Positions 16,776-25,152 of a DNA stretch of 64,000 nt are shown in pieces. The position numbers and the translations under genes are program-made. Where the stretch lies: contig NZ_CP016444.1 in assembly GCF_001742165.1 (NCBI RefSeq), positions 372,001-436,000 on the forward strand, in the 5' to 3' direction. The notes under the pieces were generated by a model, which saw only the letters and a program-made list of their open reading frames with translations, was not told where the DNA came from and made no database searches. Source of the stretch: Burkholderia stabilis. GTDB lineage: Bacteria > Pseudomonadota > Gammaproteobacteria > Burkholderiales > Burkholderiaceae. Numbering within the stretch: the stretch's first letter is position 1; each line of letters begins with the position of its first letter.

Positions 16776-17633
16776 TCACACCACGGTCGCAGTGGCCTGC
16801 ATCGTCAGCCAGCCATCGCAATCCTTCGCCCACAGCTCGATCGTACTTCCGTCATCCGACGGCTTGCCGCACAGCGTGAACGGCTGCCCGTCGAACGTCG
16901 GGCGCACCGCGCGGAATGCAAAACTCGCGAGCATCGCGTCGGGCCGCTCGCGGTGTACGAGATCGACGAGCAGCGTCGCGATCAGCGGCCCGTGCACGAC
17001 GAGCCCCGGATAGCCCTCCTCCTGCGTCACGTAGCTGCGGTCGTAGTGGATGCGGTGACCGTTGAAGGTCAGCGCCGAATAACGGAACAGCATCACGGCG
17101 TCGGCGGTGACGGTGCGCGACCACGTTTCGCCCGTCGGCGCCGCGATCGGTTTCGGCGCGCTCGCGCCCGGCTGCGGCGCGTCGCGATAGACGATGTCGT
17201 GCTCCTCCTCGACGCACAGCGCGCCGTCGCACTCGATCCGGTGCTGCACCGTCACGAATACGAGCCGGCCGCTGCGGCCCGTCTTGTCCTCGATATTCTC
17301 GATCGTCGATTCGCGCGTCGCGCGGTGCCCCGCGCGCAGCGGCGCATGGAACGTCAGGCGGCCGCCGGCCCACATGCGGCGCGGCAGCGGCACGGGCGGC
17401 AGGAAGCCGCCGCGCTTCGGGTGGCCGTCGGGGCCGACGTCGGCCAGCGGCGCGACGGGCAGGAAGTAGAGCCAGTGCCACATCGGCGGCACCACGTCGC
17501 CGGGCGACGCGCGATCGAGCGTGGCGGCCAGCGCATTCAACGGGAACGCGGTGATGTCGTCGCCGAGCGTTTCGGTCTTGCCGAGCCACGCGTCGATCGA
17601 CGCGGCGGCGGGCCGGGAGGATGAGGTTGACAC
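16776..17633 (-). CDS. MaoC/hot-dog fold dehydratase (HTD2/FAS1-like, mesaconyl-C4-CoA or itaconyl-CoA hydratase type)
   Basis: A 285-residue double hot-dog protein. The N-terminal half carries PMWHWLYFLP and the C-terminal half carries FRYSALTFNGHRIHYDRSYVTQEEGYPGLVVHGPL, the hydratase-2 motif with catalytic Asp/His-type residues. The family hydrates or dehydrates branched-chain acyl-CoAs. The GTG at 17633 is chosen because GGAGG lies eight bases upstream; no ATG is as well placed. It stands alone between a TetR gene (convergent) and a MarR gene (divergent), so no pathway partner is visible. Confidence 0.8.
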   Translation of the reverse strand: MSTSSSRPAAASIDAWLGKTETLGDDITAFPLNALAATLDRASPGDVVPPMWHWLYFLPVAPLADVGPDGHPKRGGFLPPVPLPRRMWAGGRLTFHAPLRAGHRATRESTIENIEDKTGRSGRLVFVTVQHRIECDGALCVEEEHDIVYRDAPQPGASAPKPIAAPTGETWSRTVTADAVMLFRYSALTFNGHRIHYDRSYVTQEEGYPGLVVHGPLIATLLVDLVHRERPDAMLASFAFRAVRPTFDGQPFTLCGKPSDDGSTIELWAKDCDGWLTMQATATVV

Positions 17634-17906
17634 GTGCGAAGCCTCCGATGCGATTGCAATGTCCCTAATATGCACGCCGCGCGCCGTTTCGCGAAGCCGG
17701 TTTTCCCGAACCCTTGCTTCGCGTGTGCCTGACATGCGCGGCCTGCCGTGTCGGGCGGTTCTCGTCTGACCATTCAATATAGCCGCGCCTGCCGCGCGCT
17801 GTTCACGTAGGCCCACCTTACAGGTTGACCATCTCCGGCGCGCCGCCTAAATTGCTTCAGACGGGCCGACCGTGCCCGAGCGATGTGTCATCCGGGTGAC
17901 AAAAAC

Positions 17907-17922
17907 CGATAGTTTGCTATCG
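17907..17922. promoter_or_regulatory. MarR operator candidate CGATAGTTTGCTATCG
   Basis: Perfect 6-bp arms CGATAG/CTATCG around a 4-base spacer, 27 bp before the MarR start. The spacing and symmetry fit a MarR dimer site controlling the efflux operon. The rest of the 17634-17949 gap has no gene signal. Confidence 0.65.
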
Positions 17923-17949
17923 AACTGTTTTGCCCCTATCATCTCGCCC

Positions 17950-18417
17950 ATGACCAATCTGCACGATCTCCGCCTCGCCGTCAGCAGCCTGCTCGTGCTG
18001 TCCGCGCGCAAATGGCGCCGTACCAGCGACGGTGTGCTGAACGCATACAACGTGTCCGAAGCCTGCGCGACGCCGCTGCTGATCGCCGGCCGCCTCGGCG
18101 AAGGCGTGCGGCAGGGCACGCTCGCCGAACACGTCGGCATCGAAGGGCCGTCGCTCGTGCGCCTGCTCGACCAGCTGTGCGCAGCGGGCCTCGCGCGGCG
18201 CGACGAAGATCCGTACGACCGCCGCGCGAAAACGATCTCGCTGACGCCCGCCGGCCGCGCGGTCACCACGAAGATGGAAGAAGACCTGCGCGTGCTGCGC
18301 GCGCAGGTACTCAAGGGCGTCACGCGCGCCGATCTCGAAACGACGCTGCGCGTGCTGAACGCCTTCAACGCGTCCGACACGGCGCACCCCTCCCACGCCG
18401 CCGATTCCGCATCATGA
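17950..18417 (+). CDS. MarR family transcriptional regulator
   Basis: A 155-residue winged-helix regulator. The wing (GIEGPSLVRLLDQLCAAGLARRDEDPYDRRAKTISLTPAGRA) contains the conserved DRRAK turn that defines MarR proteins. The start MTNLHDL at 17950 gives the normal family length, while an upstream in-frame ATG at 17872 runs through the palindromic operator. Its stop overlaps the start of the FUSC gene (ATGA), so it is the first gene of the efflux operon and likely represses it until an aromatic acid binds. Confidence 0.9.
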   Translation: MTNLHDLRLAVSSLLVLSARKWRRTSDGVLNAYNVSEACATPLLIAGRLGEGVRQGTLAEHVGIEGPSLVRLLDQLCAAGLARRDEDPYDRRAKTISLTPAGRAVTTKMEEDLRVLRAQVLKGVTRADLETTLRVLNAFNASDTAHPSHAADSAS

Positions 18418-20558
18418 CCTACCCGAGCCTTCGCGACTGGCTGTTCTCGGGCAAGACGTTCGCCGCAGCGATGCTGGCGCTGTACCTCGGCCTGTATTTC
18501 CAGCTGCCGCGACCGTACTGGGCGATGGCGAGCGTCTACATCGTGTCGAACCCGTTCGTCGGCGCGACGCGCTCGAAGGCGTTGTATCGCGCGCTCGGAA
18601 CCGCGCTCGGCGCGGCCGCCGCGATCCTCTTCGTGCCGCCGTTCGTCGAGACGCCGCTCCTGTTCAGCGTCATCGTCGCGACGTGGTGCGGCACGCTACT
18701 GTACCTCGCGATCTCCGACCGCACCGCGCGCAGCTACGTGTTCATGCTCGCCGGTTATACGATGCCGCTGATCGCACTGCCGACCGTCACCGATCCGTCC
18801 ACCGTGTTCGACGTCGCGATCGCGCGCACCGAGGAAATCGTGCTCGGCATCGTGTGCGCGAGCGTGGTCGGCAGCGCCGTGTTCCCGAACCGGCTCGCGC
18901 CGACGCTGATCGAGCGCACCGACGCATGGTTCAAGGACGCCGCGTTCTACGGCCGCGAGACGCTGTCCGGGCACCTCGCCGGCAAGGCGCTGTCCGCGTG
19001 CCGTCAGCGCCTCGCGGCGACCATCACCGGCCTCGAATTCCTGCTGAGCCAGTTGGGCTACGACCACGCGCATCCGCGCATCCTCGCGCGCGCGCAGGCG
19101 CTCGCGGGCCGCATGCAGCTGTTCCTGCCGCTGATGTCGTCACTCGCCGATCCGCTGATCGCGCTGATGCGCGACCTGCACGTGCGGCCGCCCGCGCTCG
19201 ACGCACTGCTGGCCGACGCCGCGAAGTGGTTCGACGCGCCGCTGCCGGCCGTGAAGACCGGCACCGACGGCGACATGACCCACGATCCGGTCGCCGAGAA
19301 CCTGCGCGAGCGCATCGCCGCGCTGCAGCCGCCCGACAGCGCGCTGGCGAGCTGGGACGGCGCACTGCTGTCGAATGCGCTGTGGCGGCTGCGCCAGGTC
19401 ATCGACATCTGGCAGGACTGCCGCTCGCTGCGCGCGCTGATCGCGAACGAATCGGGCGTCTGGCAGCCGCGCTACCGGCACTGGCGGCTCGGCGGCACCG
19501 AACGCTTCTTCGATCGCGGGATGATGCTGTTCTCGACGCTGACCGTCGTATTCGCGATCGTATTCGCATGCTGGCTGTGGATCTCGTCCGGCTGGCACGA
19601 CGGCGCCGCGGCCGTCACGCTCGTGGCCGTGTCGTGCAGCTTCTTCGCCGCGCTCGACGAGCCGGCGCCGCTGGTGTTCAAGTTCTTCCTGTCGACCGCC
19701 GCGAGCGTCGTGTTCGCGGGCCTGTACCTGTTCGTCGTGCTGCCGCACGTGCACGATTTCGCGATGCTCGTGCTGATGTTCGCCGGCCCGTTCATCCTGA
19801 TCGGCACGCTGTTGCCGCGCCCGCAGTTCAACATGGTGACGATGCTCGTCGCGGTCAACACGGCCACCTTCATCAGCATCCAGAGCGCATACGAGGCCGA
19901 TTTCTTCGTGTTCCTGAACAGCAACCTCGCCGGCGTCGCCGGGCTGCTGTTCGCGTACGTGTGGACGCGCGCGACGCGGCCGTTCGGCGCGGAACTCGCG
20001 GTGCGGCGCCTGCTGCGTTCGGGCTGGGAAGATGTCGCGCGCTCCGCGTCGACGCAGCCGCTCGACGACCAGCGCAACCACGCGTCGCGGATGCTCGACC
20101 GCGTCACGCAGCTACTGCCGCGCCTCGGCGCATCCGACGACCACCGCCACCCGTCGATCGAAAGCTTCCGCGACCTGCGCATCGCGCTGAACGCGCTCGA
20201 CCTGCGCCGCTCGCGCCGCCGGTTGTCGGGCGACGTACCCGACGCGATCGACCGCGTGCTGGCCGGCGTCACCGATCACTACACGCGCTGCGCAGCCGCG
20301 AACGCACGCCAGCCGGCGCCGCCCGCGCTGCTCGCGACGATCGACGACGCGCTGCACCGCGTGGCCGGCCGCAACCTGCCGGACCACCCGCCCGGCGTCG
20401 CACCGGCCGACGACGGCGCAACGCCTGCCGCGCCTGCCACGCCGGCGACGCACCGCCGGCTGCGCGACACGCTGCACGCGCTCGTCGGCCTGCGCCTGTC
20501 GCTGTATCCGGCCGCGGCCGGGCAAGCGCCGCAGGCGCCGAACGGAGCGCGCGCATGA
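18414..20558 (+). CDS. FUSC family inner-membrane protein, aromatic acid exporter (AaeB-like)
   Basis: A 714-residue protein with two clusters of membrane helices, at about residues 10-165 and 360-520, separated by a soluble domain and followed by a long cytoplasmic C-terminus. This duplicated architecture defines the fusaric-acid-resistance/AaeB family that exports hydroxylated aromatic acids. It overlaps the MarR stop by 4 bp and is followed by DUF1656, HlyD-type and outer-membrane genes, a complete tripartite pump. Substrate is probably an aromatic or weak organic acid; which one is not visible. Confidence 0.9.
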   Translation: MTYPSLRDWLFSGKTFAAAMLALYLGLYFQLPRPYWAMASVYIVSNPFVGATRSKALYRALGTALGAAAAILFVPPFVETPLLFSVIVATWCGTLLYLAISDRTARSYVFMLAGYTMPLIALPTVTDPSTVFDVAIARTEEIVLGIVCASVVGSAVFPNRLAPTLIERTDAWFKDAAFYGRETLSGHLAGKALSACRQRLAATITGLEFLLSQLGYDHAHPRILARAQALAGRMQLFLPLMSSLADPLIALMRDLHVRPPALDALLADAAKWFDAPLPAVKTGTDGDMTHDPVAENLRERIAALQPPDSALASWDGALLSNALWRLRQVIDIWQDCRSLRALIANESGVWQPRYRHWRLGGTERFFDRGMMLFSTLTVVFAIVFACWLWISSGWHDGAAAVTLVAVSCSFFAALDEPAPLVFKFFLSTAASVVFAGLYLFVVLPHVHDFAMLVLMFAGPFILIGTLLPRPQFNMVTMLVAVNTATFISIQSAYEADFFVFLNSNLAGVAGLLFAYVWTRATRPFGAELAVRRLLRSGWEDVARSASTQPLDDQRNHASRMLDRVTQLLPRLGASDDHRHPSIESFRDLRIALNALDLRRSRRRLSGDVPDAIDRVLAGVTDHYTRCAAANARQPAPPALLATIDDALHRVAGRNLPDHPPGVAPADDGATPAAPATPATHRRLRDTLHALVGLRLSLYPAAAGQAPQAPNGARA

Positions 20559-20592
20559 TCCGCCTTTCCAACCTGTCTTTCCGAGCGCGACC

Positions 20593-20805
20593 ATGATCGG
20601 CGAAATCGACATCTTCGGCGTATTCGTGCCGGCTCCGCTCGTGCTGATGCTGATCGCCTACCTGATCAACATCGTCGTGCGCGCCGCGCTCGAGCGCGTC
20701 GGCTTCTACCGCCTCGTCTGGCACCGTTCGATCTTCGACCTCGGCATCTACGTGTTCGTATTTGCCGTCGTCGTGATCGTTTCCCACCATCTCGTGGCTA
20801 CCTAA
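20593..20805 (+). CDS. DUF1656 small inner-membrane protein (AaeX-like)
   Basis: A 70-residue protein with two hydrophobic helices (VFVPAPLVLMLIAYLINIVV and LGIYVFVFAVVVIVSHHLV). DUF1656 proteins regularly lie between the FUSC pump gene and the membrane fusion protein gene, as here (34 bp after and 1 bp before). Its role in the pump is not established. Confidence 0.9.
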   Translation: MIGEIDIFGVFVPAPLVLMLIAYLINIVVRAALERVGFYRLVWHRSIFDLGIYVFVFAVVVIVSHHLVAT

Positions 20806-20806
20806 C

Positions 20807-21814
20807 GTGAAAAAAACCTGGCTCTCGGCAGGGCAAATCCTGCTCACCCTGATCGTCGTCGTCGTGGCCGGCCTCGTGCTGTGGCGAATCATCAACTACT
20901 ACATGTTCTCGCCGTGGACACGCGACGGTCACGTGCGCGCCGACGTGATCCAGGTCGCGCCGGACGTGTCGGGTCTCATCACGTCGGTGCAGGTCGCCGA
21001 CAACCAGGAGGTCAGGCGCGGCCAGGTGCTGTTCGTGATCGACCAGGCCCGCTACACGCTCGCGGAACGGCTCGCCGAAGCGACGCTCGCGCAACGCCGC
21101 GCGACGCTGGCCCAGGCGAAGCGCGAATACGCGCGCAACCTGCAGCTCGGCAACCTGGTCGCGAGCGAACAGGTCGAGGAAAGCCGCACGCGCGTCGAAC
21201 AGGGCGAGGCCGCCGTCGCCGATGCGCAGGTGTCGCTCGACACCGCAAAGCTGAACCTGCAGCGCACGACGATCGTCAGCCCCGTCGACGGCTACCTGAA
21301 CGACCGCGCGCCGCGCGTCGGCGAATACGTGCCGGCCGGGCGTGCGGTGCTGTCGGTCGTCGATCGCAATTCGTTCCGGGTCGACGGCTACTTCGAGGAA
21401 ACCAAGCTGCGCGGCATCCATATCGGCCAGCCGGTCGACATCGTCGTGATGGGCGAGCCGCATCCGCTGCGCGGCCATGTACAGAGCATCGTCGCCGCGA
21501 TCGAGGATCGCGACCGCACGCAGGGCGCGAACCTGCTGCCGAACGTGAACCCGGCGTTCAGCTGGGTGCGGCTCGCGCAGCGCGTGCCGGTGCGCGTCGT
21601 GCTCGACGAGGTGCCCGACGACTTCCGGATGATCGCGGGCCGCACCGCGACCGTCGCGATGCGTTCGCCCGATGCGCGCCGCGACGACAAGGCGAAGCCT
21701 GCGGCCGGTGCTTCCGCGGCGGCAGCAAGCGCGACACCGGCAGCGGCGTCGGCGTCGGCGTCGGCGTCGACAACTTCCGGAGCTGCCTCCGGCGCGGCGG
21801 GAGCATCGCAATGA
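20807..21814 (+). CDS. HlyD/EmrA-type membrane fusion protein
   Basis: A 335-residue periplasmic adaptor starting with GTG at 20807. A single N-terminal helix (ILLTLIVVVVAGLVLWRIINYY) anchors it. The biotinyl-lipoyl-like segments GHVRADVIQVAPDVSGLITSV and TTIVSPVDGYLNDRAP flank a coiled-coil hairpin, and the alanine/serine-rich C-terminus (about residues 285-335) is low complexity. It links the FUSC pump to the outer-membrane channel. Its stop overlaps the start of the channel gene (ATGA). Confidence 0.9.
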   Translation: MKKTWLSAGQILLTLIVVVVAGLVLWRIINYYMFSPWTRDGHVRADVIQVAPDVSGLITSVQVADNQEVRRGQVLFVIDQARYTLAERLAEATLAQRRATLAQAKREYARNLQLGNLVASEQVEESRTRVEQGEAAVADAQVSLDTAKLNLQRTTIVSPVDGYLNDRAPRVGEYVPAGRAVLSVVDRNSFRVDGYFEETKLRGIHIGQPVDIVVMGEPHPLRGHVQSIVAAIEDRDRTQGANLLPNVNPAFSWVRLAQRVPVRVVLDEVPDDFRMIAGRTATVAMRSPDARRDDKAKPAAGASAAAASATPAAASASASASTTSGAASGAAGASQ

Positions 21815-23310
21815 AGCGGCACGATCTGCGCCTCGCGGCGGCGCTCGCACCGCTCGCGCTCGCACTCGGCGCATGCAAGTCCGTCGGCCCCGATTACACG
21901 CTGCCGCAGCAGGCGTACGTCAACGCGCCGCTCGCGAATCATGCGCTCGACGATGCGAACGGCGCGCTCGTGTCGCGCAACGCGGTGCCCGGCAACTGGT
22001 GGCAGCTGTACGACGATCCCGTGCTCAACGGGCTCGTGCGCGATGCGCTGAAATCGAACACCGACCTGCGCGTCGCCGCGGCCAACCTCGCGCGCTCGCG
22101 CGCGGCGCTGGAAGTCGCGAGCCAGCAGGGCGGGTTCTCCGGCGGCGCGGAAGCAGCCGTGCAGCGTGCGCAGGAGTCGGCCGAACAATACCTGCTCGAA
22201 AACAAGCTGCCGGTCGTCAACGAAGGCACGGTCGGCATCAACGTGTCGTACGAGATCGACCTGTTCGGCAAGTTGCGGCGCGGCGTGGAAGCCGCGCGCG
22301 CGGACAGCGAGGCCGTGAAGGCAGCCGGCGACCTGGCGCGCATCACGGTCGTCGCCGACGTCGTGCGCGCCTACGTCGAATCGTGCTCGGCCGGCGACGA
22401 GCTGGCGATCGCGAAACAGTCGCTCGCGCTGCAGAAGCAGCGCGTCGCACTGTCGCAGCGGCTTCGCGACGCCGGGCGCGGCAACCAGACCGACGTGACG
22501 CGCGGCGTGACGCAGGTGCGCACGCTCGCGGCCGACATCCCGCGCTTTGAAGGCCGCCGCAAGGTCGCGCAATACCAGCTCGCCGCGCTGCTCGCGCGCT
22601 CGCCGGCCGACCTGCCGAAGGCCGTCGCCGAATGCGAGCGCCTGCCGCACTTGCGCCAGCCGATTCCGATCGGCGACGGCGCCGCGCTGCTGCGCCGCCG
22701 CCCCGACGTGCGCGAAGCCGAGCGGCAGCTCGCCGCCGCGACCGCGCGCATCGGCGTAGCAACCGCCGCGCTGTATCCGTCGATCAGCATCGGCGCGTCG
22801 GCCGGCTCGGTCGGCGTCGCCGCCGACCTGTTCTCGTCCAACACGAATCGCTGGTCGTTCGGACCGCTGATCAGCTGGTCGTTCCCCGTCAACGGCCAGC
22901 GCGCGCGCGTGCGGGAAGCCGAGGCCGCGACGGGCGGTGCGCTCGCGCGCTTCGACGGCGTCGTGCTGAACGCGCTGCGCGAAACGCAATCGAGCCTCGC
23001 GACCTATGCCGCCGACGTGCAGCGCACGGACGCATTGCGCACGGCCTACGAATCGGCGCGCAATTCCGCCGACGAAACGCACCGCCTCTACGCGGCCGGC
23101 CGCGAATCGTTCATCTCCGATCTCGATGCGACGCGCACGCTCACGAGCGTGCAGGCGCAAGTCGCCGCAGCCGAAGGGCAAGTCGCGGCCGATCAGGTGC
23201 GGTTGTTCCTCGCGCTCGGCGGCGGGTGGGACGGCGACAATGCGGCGACCGCGCAGGATGCCCGGCCCGACGCCGCGCGCGCCGCTTCGACACCCGCGGT
23301 GAACGAGTAA
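21811..23310 (+). CDS. Outer-membrane efflux lipoprotein, NodT/OprM family
   Basis: A 499-residue TolC-type channel. The N-terminus has a lipobox (ALALGAC, cleavage before Cys about 23), the usual VGPDY start of mature OprM-like proteins, and two repeated outer-membrane-efflux domains (for example LLRRRPDVREAERQLAAATARIGVATAALYPSIS). Last gene of the MarR-FUSC-DUF1656-HlyD-channel operon. It completes the tripartite exporter. Confidence 0.9.
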   Translation: MKRHDLRLAAALAPLALALGACKSVGPDYTLPQQAYVNAPLANHALDDANGALVSRNAVPGNWWQLYDDPVLNGLVRDALKSNTDLRVAAANLARSRAALEVASQQGGFSGGAEAAVQRAQESAEQYLLENKLPVVNEGTVGINVSYEIDLFGKLRRGVEAARADSEAVKAAGDLARITVVADVVRAYVESCSAGDELAIAKQSLALQKQRVALSQRLRDAGRGNQTDVTRGVTQVRTLAADIPRFEGRRKVAQYQLAALLARSPADLPKAVAECERLPHLRQPIPIGDGAALLRRRPDVREAERQLAAATARIGVATAALYPSISIGASAGSVGVAADLFSSNTNRWSFGPLISWSFPVNGQRARVREAEAATGGALARFDGVVLNALRETQSSLATYAADVQRTDALRTAYESARNSADETHRLYAAGRESFISDLDATRTLTSVQAQVAAAEGQVAADQVRLFLALGGGWDGDNAATAQDARPDAARAASTPAVNE

Positions 23311-23499
23311 TCGCGCGAGCGTCATAGAGTTCGGTATATAACGCCGACGTCGAAAAACGCCTTGTACAAAGGGGTTTTCCTGATTCGCGACATAGCATCC
23401 GGAGGGCGACGAGCGCCCGCATTGGCGGTAAACTCGCCGATGCATTCCATTCATCTTTCGCTGCCGGTCCGGCAGCGACACCCACTCCGGAGATTCATC

Positions 23500-23925
23500 A
23501 TGCGAACCAGCGCCCGTAATCACTTCGCCGGTCAGGTCAGCGCCGTCAAACCCGGCGCAGTCAATGACGAAATCACGCTGCGCACGCAGGACGGCCTCGA
23601 CATCGTCGCCGTGATCACGCACGGCAGCGCGGCTTCGCTGGGCCTCGCGGCCGGCTCGAAGGCGTTCGCGCTCGTCAAGGCGTCGTCGGTCATCGTGATG
23701 GTCGACGTCGACAGCAGCAAGGTATCGGCCCGCAACTGCGTCGCAGGCACCGTGGCGTCGGTCGCGAAAGGCGCCGTCAATTCGGAAGTCGTGATCAAGG
23801 CCACAGGCGGCGCAGAGATCGTCGCGATCGTCACCAACGACAGCGTCGATCGTCTCGGCCTCGCGAGCGGCACCGCCGCATCCGCGATCTTCAAGGCATC
23901 GAGCGTGATCGTCGGCGTCGAGTGA
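23500..23925 (+). CDS. Molybdopterin/molybdate-binding protein with two Mop (TOBE) domains
   Basis: A 141-residue molbindin. Two repeats of about 68 residues share the Mop pattern: ARNHFAGQVSAVKPGAVNDEITLRT...SSVIVMVD and ARNCVAGTVASVAKGAVNSEVVIKA...SSVIVGVE. Such cytoplasmic proteins bind molybdate or tungstate and buffer it. GGAG lies nine bases before the ATG at 23500. The following gene is a nifQ-like molybdenum-trafficking gene, which supports a shared role in molybdenum homeostasis. Confidence 0.88.
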   Translation: MRTSARNHFAGQVSAVKPGAVNDEITLRTQDGLDIVAVITHGSAASLGLAAGSKAFALVKASSVIVMVDVDSSKVSARNCVAGTVASVAKGAVNSEVVIKATGGAEIVAIVTNDSVDRLGLASGTAASAIFKASSVIVGVE

Positions 23926-23994
23926 TCGCGTGACGATCGCGATGGCGATCTGCTTCAAGCCGCGCATACGCGCGGATCGTGCAGCCCGGCCGTC

Positions 23995-24587
23995 ATGCGG
24001 GTGCGCACGATGACACCCGCGTCCGAACCGGCATTGCAGGCGCTGCTGTCCGCAACGAACAGCAGCGATTCTTCCGATGCACGCCTGTTCGGCACCCTCG
24101 TTGCGGCGCGCGCGTGCCGCAATGAACTCTCGCTGCTCGGCCTGTCACCGGGCCAACTGACCGGCCTGCTGGCCCGGCAATTTCCACGCCTGCCTGCCAC
24201 CGATGCCGCCGAATTCGCGCCGACCATCGCGATGGCGCTGTTGCCAGCCGAACACTCGGCATTCGTCGCAACGCTGCACGCGCGGCTGATGGGCGACGCG
24301 AATCCCGCCGTCGCCCGCGACGACGCCGACTGTCTCGCGTCGATCATCGCGCACGCGTGCCTGCGTCCCGATCACCTGTGGCGTGACCTCGGGCTTGACG
24401 GACGCGATGCGGTTTCCGCGATGCTCGATCGTTACTTCCCTGCGCTCGCAGCACGCAACGTCGCCCACCTGCGCTGGAAGCGATTCCTCGCGCAGGAAGT
24501 CGCGGCCTCGCTCGGCGTGCCGCCGGGGCCTGCCCCGGATGCCCGGGCTGCGAGGATTTCGGTTTCTGTTTTCCTCCCGCGCGATAG
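23995..24587 (+). pseudogene. nifQ-like molybdenum-trafficking gene with a 1-base frameshift
   Basis: The frame from 23995 gives about 180 residues ending in HLRWKRFLAQEVAASLGVPPG, as in the NifQ family. It then leaves the expected reading: instead of the cysteine-rich C-terminus it runs on without stop through the next gene. In another frame the same DNA reads CPGCPGCEDFGFC and stops at 24587, the cysteine cluster expected of NifQ. One base is therefore missing between about 24525 and 24540, probably in the G run at 24525-24528. NifQ donates molybdenum for cofactor assembly; in non-diazotrophs its role is unclear. The adjacent molbindin supports the family call. The break may be real or a sequencing error. 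Confidence 0.65.
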
Positions 24588-24646
24588 CGGCCACGGCGGC
24601 TCGTGCTGCCCGATCGTTTCATCGCATCGCCAACCGGAGAAACGCC

Positions 24647-25012
24647 TTGACCGATATTGCGAGCCCCAACCTGCCGTCGCGCGACTTCGAAGCCACGTCC
24701 CGCTTCTACGAAAAACTGGGCTTCACCGAAACCTGGCGCGACGACGGCTGGATGATCCTCAAGCGTGGCGACCTGTTGCTGGAATTCTTTCCGCACCCCG
24801 AACTCGATCCGGCGACGAGCTGGTTCAGTTGCTGCTTCCGGCTCGCGCATGTCGGCGCGTTCTTCGACGACGTGCTCGCGGCCGGCATTCCGGAGCAAGC
24901 GACCGGCTGGCCGCGTGCACACCGGCCGACACGCGAAGCGTGGGGCGGCATGGTCGGCGCGCTGATCGATCCGGACGGTTCGCTGATCCGGTTGATCCAG
25001 ACGGAAGACTAG
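24647..25012 (+). CDS. VOC family protein, bleomycin-resistance/glyoxalase fold
   Basis: A 121-residue protein with the vicinal-oxygen-chelate pattern: SRDFEATSRFYEKLGF in the first repeat and MVGALIDPDGSLIRLIQ at the C-terminus. Length and the pattern DLLLEFFPHPELDP match the small bleomycin-resistance-like branch, which often sequesters rather than converts its ligand. No ATG is available; TTG at 24647 is chosen because CCGGAG lies eight to ten bases upstream. Substrate unknown. Confidence 0.75.
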   Translation: MTDIASPNLPSRDFEATSRFYEKLGFTETWRDDGWMILKRGDLLLEFFPHPELDPATSWFSCCFRLAHVGAFFDDVLAAGIPEQATGWPRAHRPTREAWGGMVGALIDPDGSLIRLIQTED

Positions 25013-25081
25013 GCCCGCATCTTCTGCCGCCGCCGCGATCGAGCGGTGATGGAATGCACGGGCGCACGCTTCGGCGCACGT

Positions 25082-25097
25082 CCCATAAACGGTCACC
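25082..25097 (+). repeat. Isolated iteron-like 16-mer
   Basis: CCCATAAACGGTCACC matches the iteron at 37883 in 14 of 16 positions. It lies in the gap between two convergent genes, 12 kb from the main iteron field. Confidence 0.4.
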
Positions 25098-25152
25098 TTG
25101 CGACATGCGTCGCATGCTGCGCGTCTGTCTGCCGTTCATCACGATCACGCAA

